Source: Candidatus Endomicrobium procryptotermitis (GTDB taxonomy: Bacteria; Elusimicrobiota; Endomicrobiia; Endomicrobiales; Endomicrobiaceae). From it: a stretch of 64,000 bases of DNA. The stretch is taken from positions 1-64,000 of the forward strand of contig JAITIP010000015.1 in the NCBI GenBank assembly GCA_031279415.1. The letters are read 5' to 3'. Positions 17,279 to 26,152 of the stretch are shown here, piece by piece (within the stretch, counting starts at the first letter, position 1; every line of letters begins with the position of its first letter). The translations under genes were made by a program, and so were the position numbers. The notes under the pieces were generated by a model, which saw only the letters and a program-made list of their open reading frames with translations, was not told where the DNA came from and did no database searches.

Positions 17279-17944
17279 CTACTTAAATCTTCTCGGGTGT
17301 CTGACATCCTTGCCATGCACCATAAAAATAACATCTTCACATATATTTGTTGAATGGTCGCCTATTCTTTCAAGGCTGCGCGCAACTTGAATTAAATCAA
17401 TGGCTCTTTGTATGGTATCTGGATCAGAGGATTTTGTCATATATTTTTTTAAATCCGTAAAAATTCTATCTTTTAAATCGTCAACTTCATCATCTTTTTC
17501 CAAAACTGCTTTGGCAAGTTTAACATCGCTGGTATTAAAAGCTCTAATACTATCTTCAACCATCTGTTTGACGATATCTGCCATTTTTGGAATATCTATC
17601 AAAGGCTTTAAATCAGGATATTTAATTAAATCCAGTGATATTTCACTTATGTTTACAGCTTCGTCACCCATCCTTTCTAAATCACTGTTTATTCTCATGG
17701 CTGAAGTTATAAATCTTAAATCAGTACCGACAGGTTGATTTAAAGCTATAAGCTTTAAACATTTATCATCAATTACAATTTCTTGTATATTTACTTCTTT
17801 TTCAAGCCCAAAAATCCTATCTGAAAGTTTTGGATCTCTTAAAACAAGCTGGTCTATGGTAGCTTTAATCATCTGCTTGACTAATTCAGCCATATCAACA
17901 AGACGTGTCTGTAAATCGTTCATTTCCATATCAAAATGCCGCAT
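17279..17944 (-). CDS. phoU: PhoU, phosphate-signalling regulator
   Basis: PhoU is a cytosolic metal-binding helical protein that couples the Pst transporter to the PhoR kinase and restrains phosphate uptake. The 221-residue protein has two homologous three-helix halves, each with an E/DxxxD-type metal-binding turn (RMGDEAVNI near residue 90, RIGDHSTNI near 195). It is the last gene of the pst operon, nine bases after pstB2. Ordinary in length and sequence. Confidence 0.96.
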   Translation of the reverse strand: MRHFDMEMNDLQTRLVDMAELVKQMIKATIDQLVLRDPKLSDRIFGLEKEVNIQEIVIDDKCLKLIALNQPVGTDLRFITSAMRINSDLERMGDEAVNISEISLDLIKYPDLKPLIDIPKMADIVKQMVEDSIRAFNTSDVKLAKAVLEKDDEVDDLKDRIFTDLKKYMTKSSDPDTIQRAIDLIQVARSLERIGDHSTNICEDVIFMVHGKDVRHPRRFK

Positions 17945-17953
17945 AACTCCTCC

Positions 17954-18709
17954 TTATCCAAATCTCCCGCTGACATAATCATCAGTCTGCTTGTGGGAAG
18001 GATTGGTAAATATTTTTTCCGTTTTATCAAATTCTATCAGTTCGCCCAAAAGCATAAACGCTGTGTCTTCGGAAACTCTCGCCGCCTGCTGCATATTGTG
18101 AGTTACTATTACTATCGTATATTTCTCTTTAAGAACAAGCATCAGTTCTTCTATACGCTGTGTCGAGACAGGGTCTAAGGAAGAACAAGGTTCATCAAGC
18201 AAAATTATATGCGGCTTAACCGCGATAACGCGCGCTATGCACAGTCGCTGCTGCTGTTCAAGGCTTAAGTCCAAAGCGGAACGTTTTAACTTGTCTTTTA
18301 TATCGTTCCATAATAAAACGTCTTCTAAACTTTTTTGAACGGTCTCATCTATTACGCTTTTTTTTGAAGCGATGCGATTGACTTTTAACCCAAATGCGAC
18401 GTTTTCATATACGGAAATTGGAAACGGATTAGGACGCTGAAAAACCATGCCGACATTTCTTCTTAACGCGTCTATATCCGTTCCTCCATTATATATATTT
18501 TTTCCGCCTATTATTATTTTTCCTTGCGTGCGTACGCCTTCTATAGTGTCGTTAATTCTATTGATAGAACGCAAAAGCGTGGACTTGCCGCAGCCCGAAG
18601 GTCCTATCATAGCTGTAATTCTTTTTTCAGTAATTAAAATGTTAATATTTTTTAAAGCCTGAAAATCAGTATAATAGAGATTAAAATTTTTTATGTCTAT
18701 TTTTGACAA
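17954..18709 (-). CDS. pstB: Phosphate ABC transporter ATPase, second copy (PstB2)
   Basis: Powers phosphate uptake at the inner face of the inner membrane. The 251-residue protein has a canonical Walker A (GPSGCGKS, 36-43), Q-loop Gln91, Walker B with LLDEP near 170-174 and switch His204 in VTHN. Its ABC signature is degenerate: LSLEQ at 148-152 where LSGGQ is expected. The other copy, PstB1, has the opposite pattern, so the pair looks built for a heterodimer with one working ATP site. It lies next to phoU and is separated from pstB1 by an R-M module. Confidence 0.95.
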   Translation of the reverse strand: MSKIDIKNFNLYYTDFQALKNINILITEKRITAMIGPSGCGKSTLLRSINRINDTIEGVRTQGKIIIGGKNIYNGGTDIDALRRNVGMVFQRPNPFPISVYENVAFGLKVNRIASKKSVIDETVQKSLEDVLLWNDIKDKLKRSALDLSLEQQQRLCIARVIAVKPHIILLDEPCSSLDPVSTQRIEELMLVLKEKYTIVIVTHNMQQAARVSEDTAFMLLGELIEFDKTEKIFTNPSHKQTDDYVSGRFG

Positions 18710-18782
18710 TTTTTTACTCCCGTATGCAAGTCACCTGAGTTTGATTGTTGCCCTCAAACAACGACATTCTTATCATTTTGCG

Positions 18783-18956
18783 TCAAAGACTTAAATATTT
18801 TTCTTTTATCTTTTTATAAAAATCCACATCAAAGTTTTGTTTTGATAATTCACATTGCATCCCAAACAGCAATTCTCTTTTTATTATATTCTTGTGACAA
18901 GGGCTTCCACAATGCGTTTCACAAATAATAAAATCCCATTCTTTTTCGTTTGTCAT
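18783..18956 (-). CDS. 57-residue Cys-containing small protein in the pstB1/pstB2 R-M module
   Basis: A short open frame begins at ATG 18956, 15 bases after the neighbouring methylase ends, and ends at 18783, 73 bases before pstB2. The product starts MTNEKEWDFIICETHCGSPC and has four cysteines, three of them within nine residues, which suggests metal binding. I do not recognise it. It lacks a helix-turn-helix and so is not an obvious R-M controller protein, and it is not long enough for a Vsr repair nuclease. Confidence 0.5.
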   Translation of the reverse strand: MTNEKEWDFIICETHCGSPCHKNIIKRELLFGMQCELSKQNFDVDFYKKIKEKYLSL

Positions 18957-18971
18957 ATCGCTTGTTCCTAA

Positions 18972-19658
18972 TCATTTATTTTTCTTCATTATAAATAAAT
19001 ATTTAAATCCTCTAAGATAAAAGTTAAATCTGCGCGCGCGATTATGCCATAAACTTGTATTTGACGTCTGATTATGTCTTGTCAGACAGACAATATCCAT
19101 TGGATCAAAATATTTTTCTAATCTCTGCCATAATATAAAACCTGTAGGAGTAAACTTTTTCTTTATCCACTGGTCGGCTATTACCCAGCCCATTACTTTA
19201 TTTGGTTTTAAAATTCTTGCTATCTCAGCAATAACTTTTTCTAATTCATCATAGAAATTTACAGATTCGCAAGAAATCTTGCCTATACATCTTTTATCGT
19301 TTGAATATGCAATATTATTAGAGTATGGAGAATCTATAAATACAAAATCCACAGAATTATCTTTTAATGGAATCTTACGAGAATCATTTTTAATCACATC
19401 ATTTCTTACAATATTCAAATCAAAACCAATAACTCTTCTTTTTAATTCTTTTGCAACGTCTATTGTCGTTCCACTGCCGCACATAGGGTCAACAACTAAA
19501 TCTCTTTCTTTTGTATATCTTTGCAATAAATTCCAAATTACAAAAGCTGGAGTTACTCCATTATATTTATTATTCCCGTGCGCTATCCTGCCGTAATTTT
19601 GTCTTGGAAAATCCCAAAGTGTTGTAGATTCTATAATTAAATCTTTTTTATCTTTCAT
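18972..19658 (-). CDS. DNA methyltransferase (amino-MTase type) of the pstB1/pstB2 module
   Basis: S-adenosylmethionine-dependent DNA base methylase of 228 residues. The cofactor motif DPMCGSGTT begins at residue 57 and the catalytic tetrapeptide appears as DSPY at 109-112, the class that methylates exocyclic amino groups of adenine or cytosine. The order (cofactor motif first) and the WDFPRQNYG start resemble a compact methylase family found with and without nucleases. It overlaps the nuclease gene by 11 bases, and a second methylase lies on the nuclease's other side. Specificity cannot be read from the sequence. Confidence 0.85.
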   Translation of the reverse strand: MKDKKDLIIESTTLWDFPRQNYGRIAHGNNKYNGVTPAFVIWNLLQRYTKERDLVVDPMCGSGTTIDVAKELKRRVIGFDLNIVRNDVIKNDSRKIPLKDNSVDFVFIDSPYSNNIAYSNDKRCIGKISCESVNFYDELEKVIAEIARILKPNKVMGWVIADQWIKKKFTPTGFILWQRLEKYFDPMDIVCLTRHNQTSNTSLWHNRARRFNFYLRGFKYLFIMKKNK

Positions 19659-20322
19659 TTATTGTCTTTTTTAAATCTTCTATAAACTTGTCAAATGTTT
19701 TCACTTTATCCGTTTCTTCAATTGGGTGTTCGCTTAAGACATAACCGCCGTCCGTATCTATTTCAACAATAGCTTTTCCTTTCTTTTTTCCATCATTATA
19801 CCTCAGAGTTTGATCTTCATCTAATGTAATAAAATATACTTTGACGTTTTTTGTTAGATTATCTTCAGATAATTTAAGTTTCCAATATCCAGTTTGAGCT
19901 ATTCTTTCTCTTAACGTTACCTTAATTGACAATACGGCGATGACTTTGCTGTTGTTAGGGTTATATATGACAATATCAACGTCTGGCAAATGTAATCCGA
20001 ATTTACCATAATCAATAGATAAATTTCTTTTTACTTTTGCAAGTTCATCTGACATTTTAGAAGCAAATTTTCTTTCCAAAGTATTGCCATTTATAGTTTT
20101 TAGACCTATGCTCTCAATCTCTGAAATAATGATATACTCTATTAACTTCTCAAGATTTTTACCTTTAAACGCTCTCCAAGATTGCTCATGGTCATCGCCA
20201 AAAAAATCTTTTAAATGTTGTTCTTTTGCTTTTGATAAAATTTTTGAAATATACCGATATGCTTTATTGCCATATTCTTTTTTTGTATCTTCATAAAGGC
20301 TAACTAAATCTTTAAATTCCAT
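19648..20322 (-). CDS. Putative type II restriction endonuclease, BsaWI/CCGG-family-like
   Basis: The 224-residue protein has a PD-(D/E)xK-type core: DVD at 114-116, a strand, then SIK at 132-134, followed by RERIAQ at 138-143. This S-x-K-x-T-L-R-E-R arrangement resembles nucleases of the CCGG-recognising group such as BsaWI, where the RER arginines read the site. It is flanked by two methylase genes with overlapping or near-touching ends, which strongly supports an R-M role. The specificity is inference from motif memory. Confidence 0.7.
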   Translation of the reverse strand: MEFKDLVSLYEDTKKEYGNKAYRYISKILSKAKEQHLKDFFGDDHEQSWRAFKGKNLEKLIEYIIISEIESIGLKTINGNTLERKFASKMSDELAKVKRNLSIDYGKFGLHLPDVDIVIYNPNNSKVIAVLSIKVTLRERIAQTGYWKLKLSEDNLTKNVKVYFITLDEDQTLRYNDGKKKGKAIVEIDTDGGYVLSEHPIEETDKVKTFDKFIEDLKKTINER

Positions 20323-20324
20323 TA

Positions 20325-21734
20325 TTATTTCTCCATAATTAAAATATATTCTGTTGGATAAATCATTTTTTTATTTACAGTATTCAAACTTGCAAATTTT
20401 CCTGTATTTTCATCTCTGATTGAAGGTAGATTTTTTGAAGGTATTTCTCGTTTAATAATATCAATTATTTTAAATCCAAGATTTAATAATTGTTCTGTAA
20501 AAACTTCAGCGTTTAAGACCTCAACTCTTTTCAAACTTGTATTTCCTATCACAATACAAGTTTTTCCGCCTTTCTTTAACATTCTTTTCATTTCAACAAA
20601 AACTTGATTCATATCGCTAAAATATTTTGAGACCTCTTTAGCCGTTTTCTTATCTTGCTGCACTAAATTTTCAACTGTCTGTTCGGCAAGAATACTATTG
20701 AGATTTATTTTGTTCTCATCACAATATGAAGTGCCTATAAAGATTTTACGAAAATCGCTTAAATCTTTCGCATATCCAAACCACAATGTGCTTAACTGAT
20801 GCAAATCTGCATATTCATAAGAAGTTACATACGGAGGAGAAGTGACAATTAAATCAACAGAGTTATTTTTCACAGGAATTTTTCTTGCATCGTTACAGCT
20901 AACCTGAGAACTTAAATTAGAAAAAGATTTTTTTTGTAATAAAGTATAAAGATTCTGATTGCCGCGCGTCATCATCTTTACTTGTTTATAAAAAGTCGGT
21001 ATGGGGTTTGACGGTATTTTTGTAAAATCTCTTGTAGGTTTATTACTTTTTTGCATCCATATAGAACAGTTTTTTAAAATATTAGAAAAAGCGCAATAAA
21101 AAAAATCCTTTATATCCTTTTCTCTAATTTCAGATATTTTAGACAATATAAACGCAAGCTCTTTTTTCTCTTCATATCTAAACCAGTAATCTATCCTATC
21201 ATGCGCTGGTAATTTTATATATATTTTTTCATTATATAAAGCAAGTTTATCTTTTAAAATGTTAAATTCTATTTCAAGTTTTTTAGGTTCAATAACGGTC
21301 ATTTTAGACTTAGCAATTAAAGTGGCAACTGGATTTATATCCACTCCTAAAGAATTTCTACCCATCACTTTTGCTTCAAGCACAGTTGTCCCGCATCCGC
21401 CAAAAGGATCAACTACAAAATCGCCTTCTTTTGTATATTGTGTTATCAATCTAGAAACAACCTGAGGAATAAATTTTGCAGGATAGCGATGATAGCCATG
21501 CGTAATATATGTGGTATCTTTTCTAGTCGCATTTGAAAAAGACCAAGAGTAATCAATTTCAACTTTAGAATAAATATCCTTTATCCTATTAATGATGTTA
21601 CTTTCTTCAATACGATTTTTATAATCATAGGAAACAATCATTTGCGACATATAATTTTCACCATTATCAGAAACAAAAAATTCATTTTTTGACTCTTTAT
21701 TTTCCTTATATTTAACCGACTTCTTTTTTTTCAT
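20325..21734 (-). CDS. DNA methyltransferase, probable cytosine-N4 type
   Basis: A 469-residue methylase. An N-terminal HGYHRYPAKFIPQ segment precedes the cofactor motif DPFGGCGTT near residue 109, and the catalytic TSPPY lies near residue 299, a long insertion apart. TSPPY is usual for cytosine-N4 methylases. The architecture matches the methylase at 27134-28360, suggesting a related pair in two different pst junctions. It begins 61 bases after pstB1 and ends two bases before the nuclease gene. Confidence 0.88.
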   Translation of the reverse strand: MKKKKSVKYKENKESKNEFFVSDNGENYMSQMIVSYDYKNRIEESNIINRIKDIYSKVEIDYSWSFSNATRKDTTYITHGYHRYPAKFIPQVVSRLITQYTKEGDFVVDPFGGCGTTVLEAKVMGRNSLGVDINPVATLIAKSKMTVIEPKKLEIEFNILKDKLALYNEKIYIKLPAHDRIDYWFRYEEKKELAFILSKISEIREKDIKDFFYCAFSNILKNCSIWMQKSNKPTRDFTKIPSNPIPTFYKQVKMMTRGNQNLYTLLQKKSFSNLSSQVSCNDARKIPVKNNSVDLIVTSPPYVTSYEYADLHQLSTLWFGYAKDLSDFRKIFIGTSYCDENKINLNSILAEQTVENLVQQDKKTAKEVSKYFSDMNQVFVEMKRMLKKGGKTCIVIGNTSLKRVEVLNAEVFTEQLLNLGFKIIDIIKREIPSKNLPSIRDENTGKFASLNTVNKKMIYPTEYILIMEK

Positions 21735-21795
21735 ATAATCCTAACCTTTAAAATTCTTTTAATCATTTTCGTTTATGCAAGACAATATATTTTCT

Positions 21796-22548
21796 CTATC
21801 CAAACCTGCCCGTTATATAGTCTTCCGTTTGTTTTTCTTTTGGAGCTACGAATAGTTCGCCTGTTTTTCCTATTTCCACAAGTTTTCCCATTAAGAAAAA
21901 TGCCGTTCTGTCGCCTACGCGTGAGGCTTGCTTTACATTGTTTGTAACAAGAATTATAGTATATTTCTCTTTAAGCTCAACCATCGACTCTTCAACTTTG
22001 GCCGTTGAAATAGGATCTAATCCCGAACATGGTTCGTCAAACAAAATTACTTCGGGATTAATGGCTAAAATACGGGCTATACAAAGCCTTTGCTGCTGCC
22101 CGCCTGACATTTTCATCGCAGAAGAATTAAGTCTGTCTTTTACCTCCACCCAAAGAGAAGCATCTTTTAAAGCTTGTTCTACTACATTGTCCATGTCGCT
22201 TTTTTTTGAAATAAGCCCAAGCCTTTTTGGAGCGTAAACTATATTTTCATAAATACTCATAGGAAGAGGTATGGGCATAGCAAAAAGCATACCAACGCGC
22301 TTTCTTAATTTTTCGGTGTTCATATGAAAAATATTTTCATCGTCAAGATAAACCGCACCTTTGCGTGAATAATTAGGGTCAAAATCGTTCATTCTGTTAA
22401 GCGTGCGCAAAAATGATGTTTTTCCTGAATTTGCAGGTCCAATAATAGTCAATATTTCGTTTCGGGCAACGTTAATATTGAGTCCTTCAAGCGCAAGTTT
22501 GCCGTTATAAAAACAACTCAAGTTTTCAACTTTTATTTTGTCGGGCAT
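21796..22548 (-). CDS. pstB: Phosphate ABC transporter ATPase, first copy (PstB1), divergent
   Basis: A 250-residue PstB paralogue. The ABC signature MSGGQQQRL (147-155) and Walker B LFDEP are intact. Walker A reads GPANSGKT (37-44) instead of GPSGCGKS, the Q-loop position is Ala90 instead of Gln (LFAMP for VFQKP), and the switch histidine is Asn203 (VTNN for VTHN). Its own ATP site should therefore be poor, while its signature could complete the intact site of PstB2. It lies between two R-M modules, 26 bp after the preceding methylase. Confidence 0.93.
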   Translation of the reverse strand: MPDKIKVENLSCFYNGKLALEGLNINVARNEILTIIGPANSGKTSFLRTLNRMNDFDPNYSRKGAVYLDDENIFHMNTEKLRKRVGMLFAMPIPLPMSIYENIVYAPKRLGLISKKSDMDNVVEQALKDASLWVEVKDRLNSSAMKMSGGQQQRLCIARILAINPEVILFDEPCSGLDPISTAKVEESMVELKEKYTIILVTNNVKQASRVGDRTAFFLMGKLVEIGKTGELFVAPKEKQTEDYITGRFG

Positions 22549-22574
22549 TTTTTTCTCGTTTGCGTTTATTAAAC

Positions 22575-23426
22575 TTATAATTTGAATTTAGCCTTTCTTT
22601 GCTCTTCAAACAGCATTTGCTGACATTGAACATCAGAATTGCTATAATTCTTTCTTAATTTTAATTTGTATTTTTCTTCTATCTTGCCGTTATTGTTTAA
22701 TCTGTCTATTATCATATCGTAATACTTTGTATGCAATTCGCTTGAAATGAAATTTCGCTTTAATTGTTTACATAAAATAATTTCTGAACCTGAACCGCCA
22801 AAAAGTATCTGCACGACATCGTTTTCTTTAGTAGCCGCCTTTATAAGCGTTTCAACAAGTTTCAGCGGAATTTGGCAAGAATGAAAAGTCTTGTCTTTTG
22901 AAACGTTTTTTACTAAATCAAAATACCACCAAGAATAAGGCATACGGCCTGACGACCCTTCTGAAATTCTTTGCAGTATTCTCTTATCCGTCGGGTTTTG
23001 GTAAGGAACAGCCACTTGCTCTTTATAGAATTTATTGCTTTTTGATTTTGTGGCATGCAGAATTGAACGATGAGCCGTAGTAAACTTTTTATTTGACATC
23101 CCTACATTACTGTTGTACACCCAAACATAATCATTAACGCTAAAAGCTTCATCGTCTAAATATTTAACGCGTAAATACGCATTTTGTTTGGGGTAATTCA
23201 TCATAAATAAATTGCCTTCGGGCTTTAAAACGCGCATACTTTCGCGTGTCAACTCAATATACCACTCAATATATTCATTCCATCTCCTAGTATAATTTTT
23301 ACCATTATAATTTATACCGACATTATAATCAGGATCGCCGTAAATCATATCAACACTGTTATCCTGCAGCCTTTTCAACGTCAAGAAAACATCTTCGTTG
23401 AAAACTTGGTTTATTATTTTATTCAT
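22575..23426 (-). CDS. DNA methyltransferase (beta-type) of the pstA/pstB1 module
   Basis: A 283-residue methylase with the catalytic motif first (GDPDYNVG near residues 31-38) and the cofactor motif near the C-terminus (FGGSGSE near 213), the beta order typical of N6-adenine and some N4-cytosine enzymes. A HSCQIP motif near 190 matches the HPxQ-P block of the family. The ATG at 23426 is preferred over an upstream TTG. It overlaps the nuclease gene by eight bases, forming a compact two-gene R-M unit. Confidence 0.87.
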   Translation of the reverse strand: MNKIINQVFNEDVFLTLKRLQDNSVDMIYGDPDYNVGINYNGKNYTRRWNEYIEWYIELTRESMRVLKPEGNLFMMNYPKQNAYLRVKYLDDEAFSVNDYVWVYNSNVGMSNKKFTTAHRSILHATKSKSNKFYKEQVAVPYQNPTDKRILQRISEGSSGRMPYSWWYFDLVKNVSKDKTFHSCQIPLKLVETLIKAATKENDVVQILFGGSGSEIILCKQLKRNFISSELHTKYYDMIIDRLNNNGKIEEKYKLKLRKNYSNSDVQCQQMLFEEQRKAKFKL

Positions 23427-24225
23427 TTTCAAACTCTTTTCTTTTTAAACGATATTCTCTCTTTTTTATCAATTTAATGCTTGTAATATCCAATGGATTA
23501 TCAAATGTATAATTATATAATCTTACTATTGAACTTCCATTATTTTTGCGCCTAACAAGATAACAAGCGGTAAGTTTTCGGATATTTAATTTGTTATTTT
23601 GCTTTAAATCATAATAATACCTGAAAGGATTATATATTTGATATATATTAAAATTTTTCAGCCATTTTGACGAAGCGTTTTTTCCTTCGCAAACGGTAAT
23701 ATACCCGTCGTATTCCAAAGTCATATCTATTTCAATTTGCAAGTTATGGAAAGACAATTTTTCTCTGTCCATAAAATAATCAAACGATATTCCCCTTTTT
23801 CTCTCGCTATTATACATTTTAGGAACAATACCGACATAATCCTGATATAAAAAATCATGTATTATACGGTGATTGTTTACTAAAGAGAAAATACCTGACT
23901 CCGAAACAGAAAAATCGTTTAATATGCTTGGTCTATACTGCCATTCTACTATTTCATTGTCGGTTATTTCTTCAAAACTATGATATATTTTGGATATGCC
24001 TTTAATAAATTTATGTTTTCCGTCTCCCAAGTGAGCTATAAAATAATTTTGTTTTACAATACTGTCGGGCAATTTTGAAATATCGTCAATCTTTGTCATA
24101 TCATATGGATTTGTGCTTGAGCCGAGTTTTTTAACGACATCTTTTACCAAATCATTGTCAAAGACAAAATTATTTCTTTTAACGCATACTTTAAATAATT
24201 TTTCTATAATTTGTTTTTTAGACAT
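23419..24225 (-). CDS. Putative type II restriction endonuclease of the pstA/pstB1 module
   Basis: A 268-residue protein next to and overlapping a methylase. A plausible PD-(D/E)xK core is EIDMTLEYDGYITVCEGKN near residues 169-187, where EIDMT and EGK supply the acidic and lysine residues. I cannot name the subfamily or site. No helix-turn-helix or helicase motifs are present. Its start is 43 bases after pstA ends. The role rests on context plus the nuclease-like motif. Confidence 0.65.
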   Translation of the reverse strand: MSKKQIIEKLFKVCVKRNNFVFDNDLVKDVVKKLGSSTNPYDMTKIDDISKLPDSIVKQNYFIAHLGDGKHKFIKGISKIYHSFEEITDNEIVEWQYRPSILNDFSVSESGIFSLVNNHRIIHDFLYQDYVGIVPKMYNSERKRGISFDYFMDREKLSFHNLQIEIDMTLEYDGYITVCEGKNASSKWLKNFNIYQIYNPFRYYYDLKQNNKLNIRKLTACYLVRRKNNGSSIVRLYNYTFDNPLDITSIKLIKKREYRLKRKEFENE

Positions 24226-24268
24226 TTTATTTTTAGTTCTCTAAAAAAAATATAAGCCGCTGTAAATT

Positions 24269-25123
24269 TTACCATTTTCTTGTTTTTCTAAAATAAATTC
24301 TTGCCACTATCGCAATTAAGCTCATACTTAAAACCATCATTAATAAAACCAAAGCCGTGCCGAAAATTATATTTTTTGGCATATTGGGTATTTGCGTTGA
24401 AATAATATACAAATGATACGGCAAAGCCATAACTTGGTCGTATATAGAATTTGGCATATGCGGAACGTAAAACGCGGCGGCGGTAAATAATATCGGAGCA
24501 GTCTCGCCTGAAATTCTTGCTATGCTTAAAATTGCGCCCGTTAAAATTCCCGGCAATGCGTTTGGTAAAACTATGTGTCTTATTGTCTGCCATCGGCTTA
24601 CGCCTAAAGACATGCTCGCTTCCCTAAAAGAGTGAGGAACACTGCTTAACGCTCCGCGCGCGGTAGTGATTATTACGGGAAGTTCCATAATTGAAAGAGT
24701 CAATGCTCCCGCGATAATTGACACGCCAAGCTTCATAAACATTACAAAAATTCCAAGCCCAAACAAGCCGTAAACCACAGAAGGAACGCCCGCAAGATTT
24801 ACTATAGCAAGTTTTATTATTCTTGTAAGCATGTTATCTTTTGCATATTCGTTTAGATATATTGCCGCGCATACCCCTATTGGAAGCGTTAAAGAAATTG
24901 CGCACAGCACAATGCAAAGCGTGCCGACAATAGCTGGAAAAATCCCACCCCCGCGCATACCGTCTTGCGGCATTGAAGTTAAAAATTCCCACGTAATTGC
25001 CGACACACCGTTTTTAATAATTATGTAAATTATTATTGTTACAGGAGTAATTACAAGAAGCGTCGCCAAAAATAAAAGCGCATAAGATATTTTCTGTGAT
25101 AATTTCGGACTTAACTTAAACAA
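24269..25123 (-). CDS. pstA: Phosphate ABC transporter permease PstA
   Basis: Inner-membrane permease subunit that pairs with PstC. The 284-residue protein has six predicted membrane segments and the cytoplasmic EAA loop REASMSLGVSRWQTIRHIVLP near residues 167-187, which contacts PstB. A conserved GISGET-like turn appears as RISGETAP near 203-210. Length is normal. R-M modules lie on both sides (57 bp and 43 bp away), so it is a single pst gene isolated between foreign genes. Confidence 0.96.
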   Translation of the reverse strand: MFKLSPKLSQKISYALLFLATLLVITPVTIIIYIIIKNGVSAITWEFLTSMPQDGMRGGGIFPAIVGTLCIVLCAISLTLPIGVCAAIYLNEYAKDNMLTRIIKLAIVNLAGVPSVVYGLFGLGIFVMFMKLGVSIIAGALTLSIMELPVIITTARGALSSVPHSFREASMSLGVSRWQTIRHIVLPNALPGILTGAILSIARISGETAPILFTAAAFYVPHMPNSIYDQVMALPYHLYIISTQIPNMPKNIIFGTALVLLMMVLSMSLIAIVARIYFRKTRKW

Positions 25124-25180
25124 TAGTTCCTCTTGATATAAATGTAAATAGACAAACTACAAATATTCCCTAAATATATG

Positions 25181-26152
25181 TTATTTTAAACGTTTTGCGC
25201 CAAGATTTATTGATGCTGTATTATAATTATCTTTTTTATAGCTGCAACGAGTCGCAGCAGCAACAGTATAATATTCGTCTTGTTCTTTGGAAATAAAATT
25301 TTTCCCCGAATTGAAAATCGTCTTAAAATCTATATCTCTTATTGTTCTTATTTTTCCAAGATATACTGAAACGAAACAGCCGTTGACTTTTGTCTGCTCG
25401 GCATTAGCAATATTAGTTTGGGAAATTTTTTCATATTTCTTGTCTTGTTCTATGCCTATGTATTTTCTGCCTAATTTTTTTGCCGCGACCGCAGTTGTTC
25501 CCGTTCCAACAAATGGGTCAAGCACTATATCATTTTCTTCAGTAGTCATCAAAATCAATCTTTCTAATAAATGGACAGGAAGTTGACAAGGATGCTCGTC
25601 TCTTCTTTTTTTATGTCTAATTCTATGTATATCGTTCCAAACATCTGAAATTAAAGGACCAAACCCATGCGCCAACGCTTTTTTACCGCCATAATCTTTC
25701 AAAAATTCTTTACAGATTCTACAACGCGGATGCGGCATACGTATATCAAAAAATTTAAAATCCTTATGAGATTTTGATTTTGTATAATATAAAATCCCGT
25801 AATGATTAGGAAGCAACGTTTTGCCAAGAGGCACGCTTGGCGAATCCCAGACAATCCAATGTTTAAAATACGCTATTTTATTTAAATGCTGCGAAAGACA
25901 AGAAAGCCAACGCGGAATATTATGAACAAAAATCGCCCCTGTAGGTTTTGTAATGCGAACCATCTCGCTTAACCAAATATTACACCAATTTAGATACTCC
26001 TGCGTTTCTTTTGCATCGTCATAACGGTTATATTTCTTTTTTAAGTTAAACGGAGGGTCGGCAAAAGTCATATCTACGCAATTATCCGGTATATGTTTTA
26101 ATATTTTCAAGCAATCGTCGTTAATAATAGTATTCAATAAGGTTTTCAACAT
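25181..26152 (-). CDS. DNA methyltransferase (beta-type) of the pstC/pstA module
   Basis: A 323-residue methylase with ADPPFNL near residues 31-37 as the catalytic motif and DPFVGTGTTAVAAKKLGRKY near 213-232 as the cofactor motif, with the HPCQLP block between them. This is the beta order of N6-adenine and N4-cytosine enzymes. A C-terminal extension of about 70 residues follows the methylase core. It overlaps the nuclease gene upstream by seven bases and is the third gene of its module. Confidence 0.88.
   Translation of the reverse strand: MLKTLLNTIINDDCLKILKHIPDNCVDMTFADPPFNLKKKYNRYDDAKETQEYLNWCNIWLSEMVRITKPTGAIFVHNIPRWLSCLSQHLNKIAYFKHWIVWDSPSVPLGKTLLPNHYGILYYTKSKSHKDFKFFDIRMPHPRCRICKEFLKDYGGKKALAHGFGPLISDVWNDIHRIRHKKRRDEHPCQLPVHLLERLILMTTEENDIVLDPFVGTGTTAVAAKKLGRKYIGIEQDKKYEKISQTNIANAEQTKVNGCFVSVYLGKIRTIRDIDFKTIFNSGKNFISKEQDEYYTVAAATRCSYKKDNYNTASINLGAKRLK

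Noticed and set aside
24288-24593. Second minus-strand open frame inside pstA
   Set aside because: It lies entirely within pstA in another frame and encodes a low-quality basic/aromatic sequence; pstA is certain.
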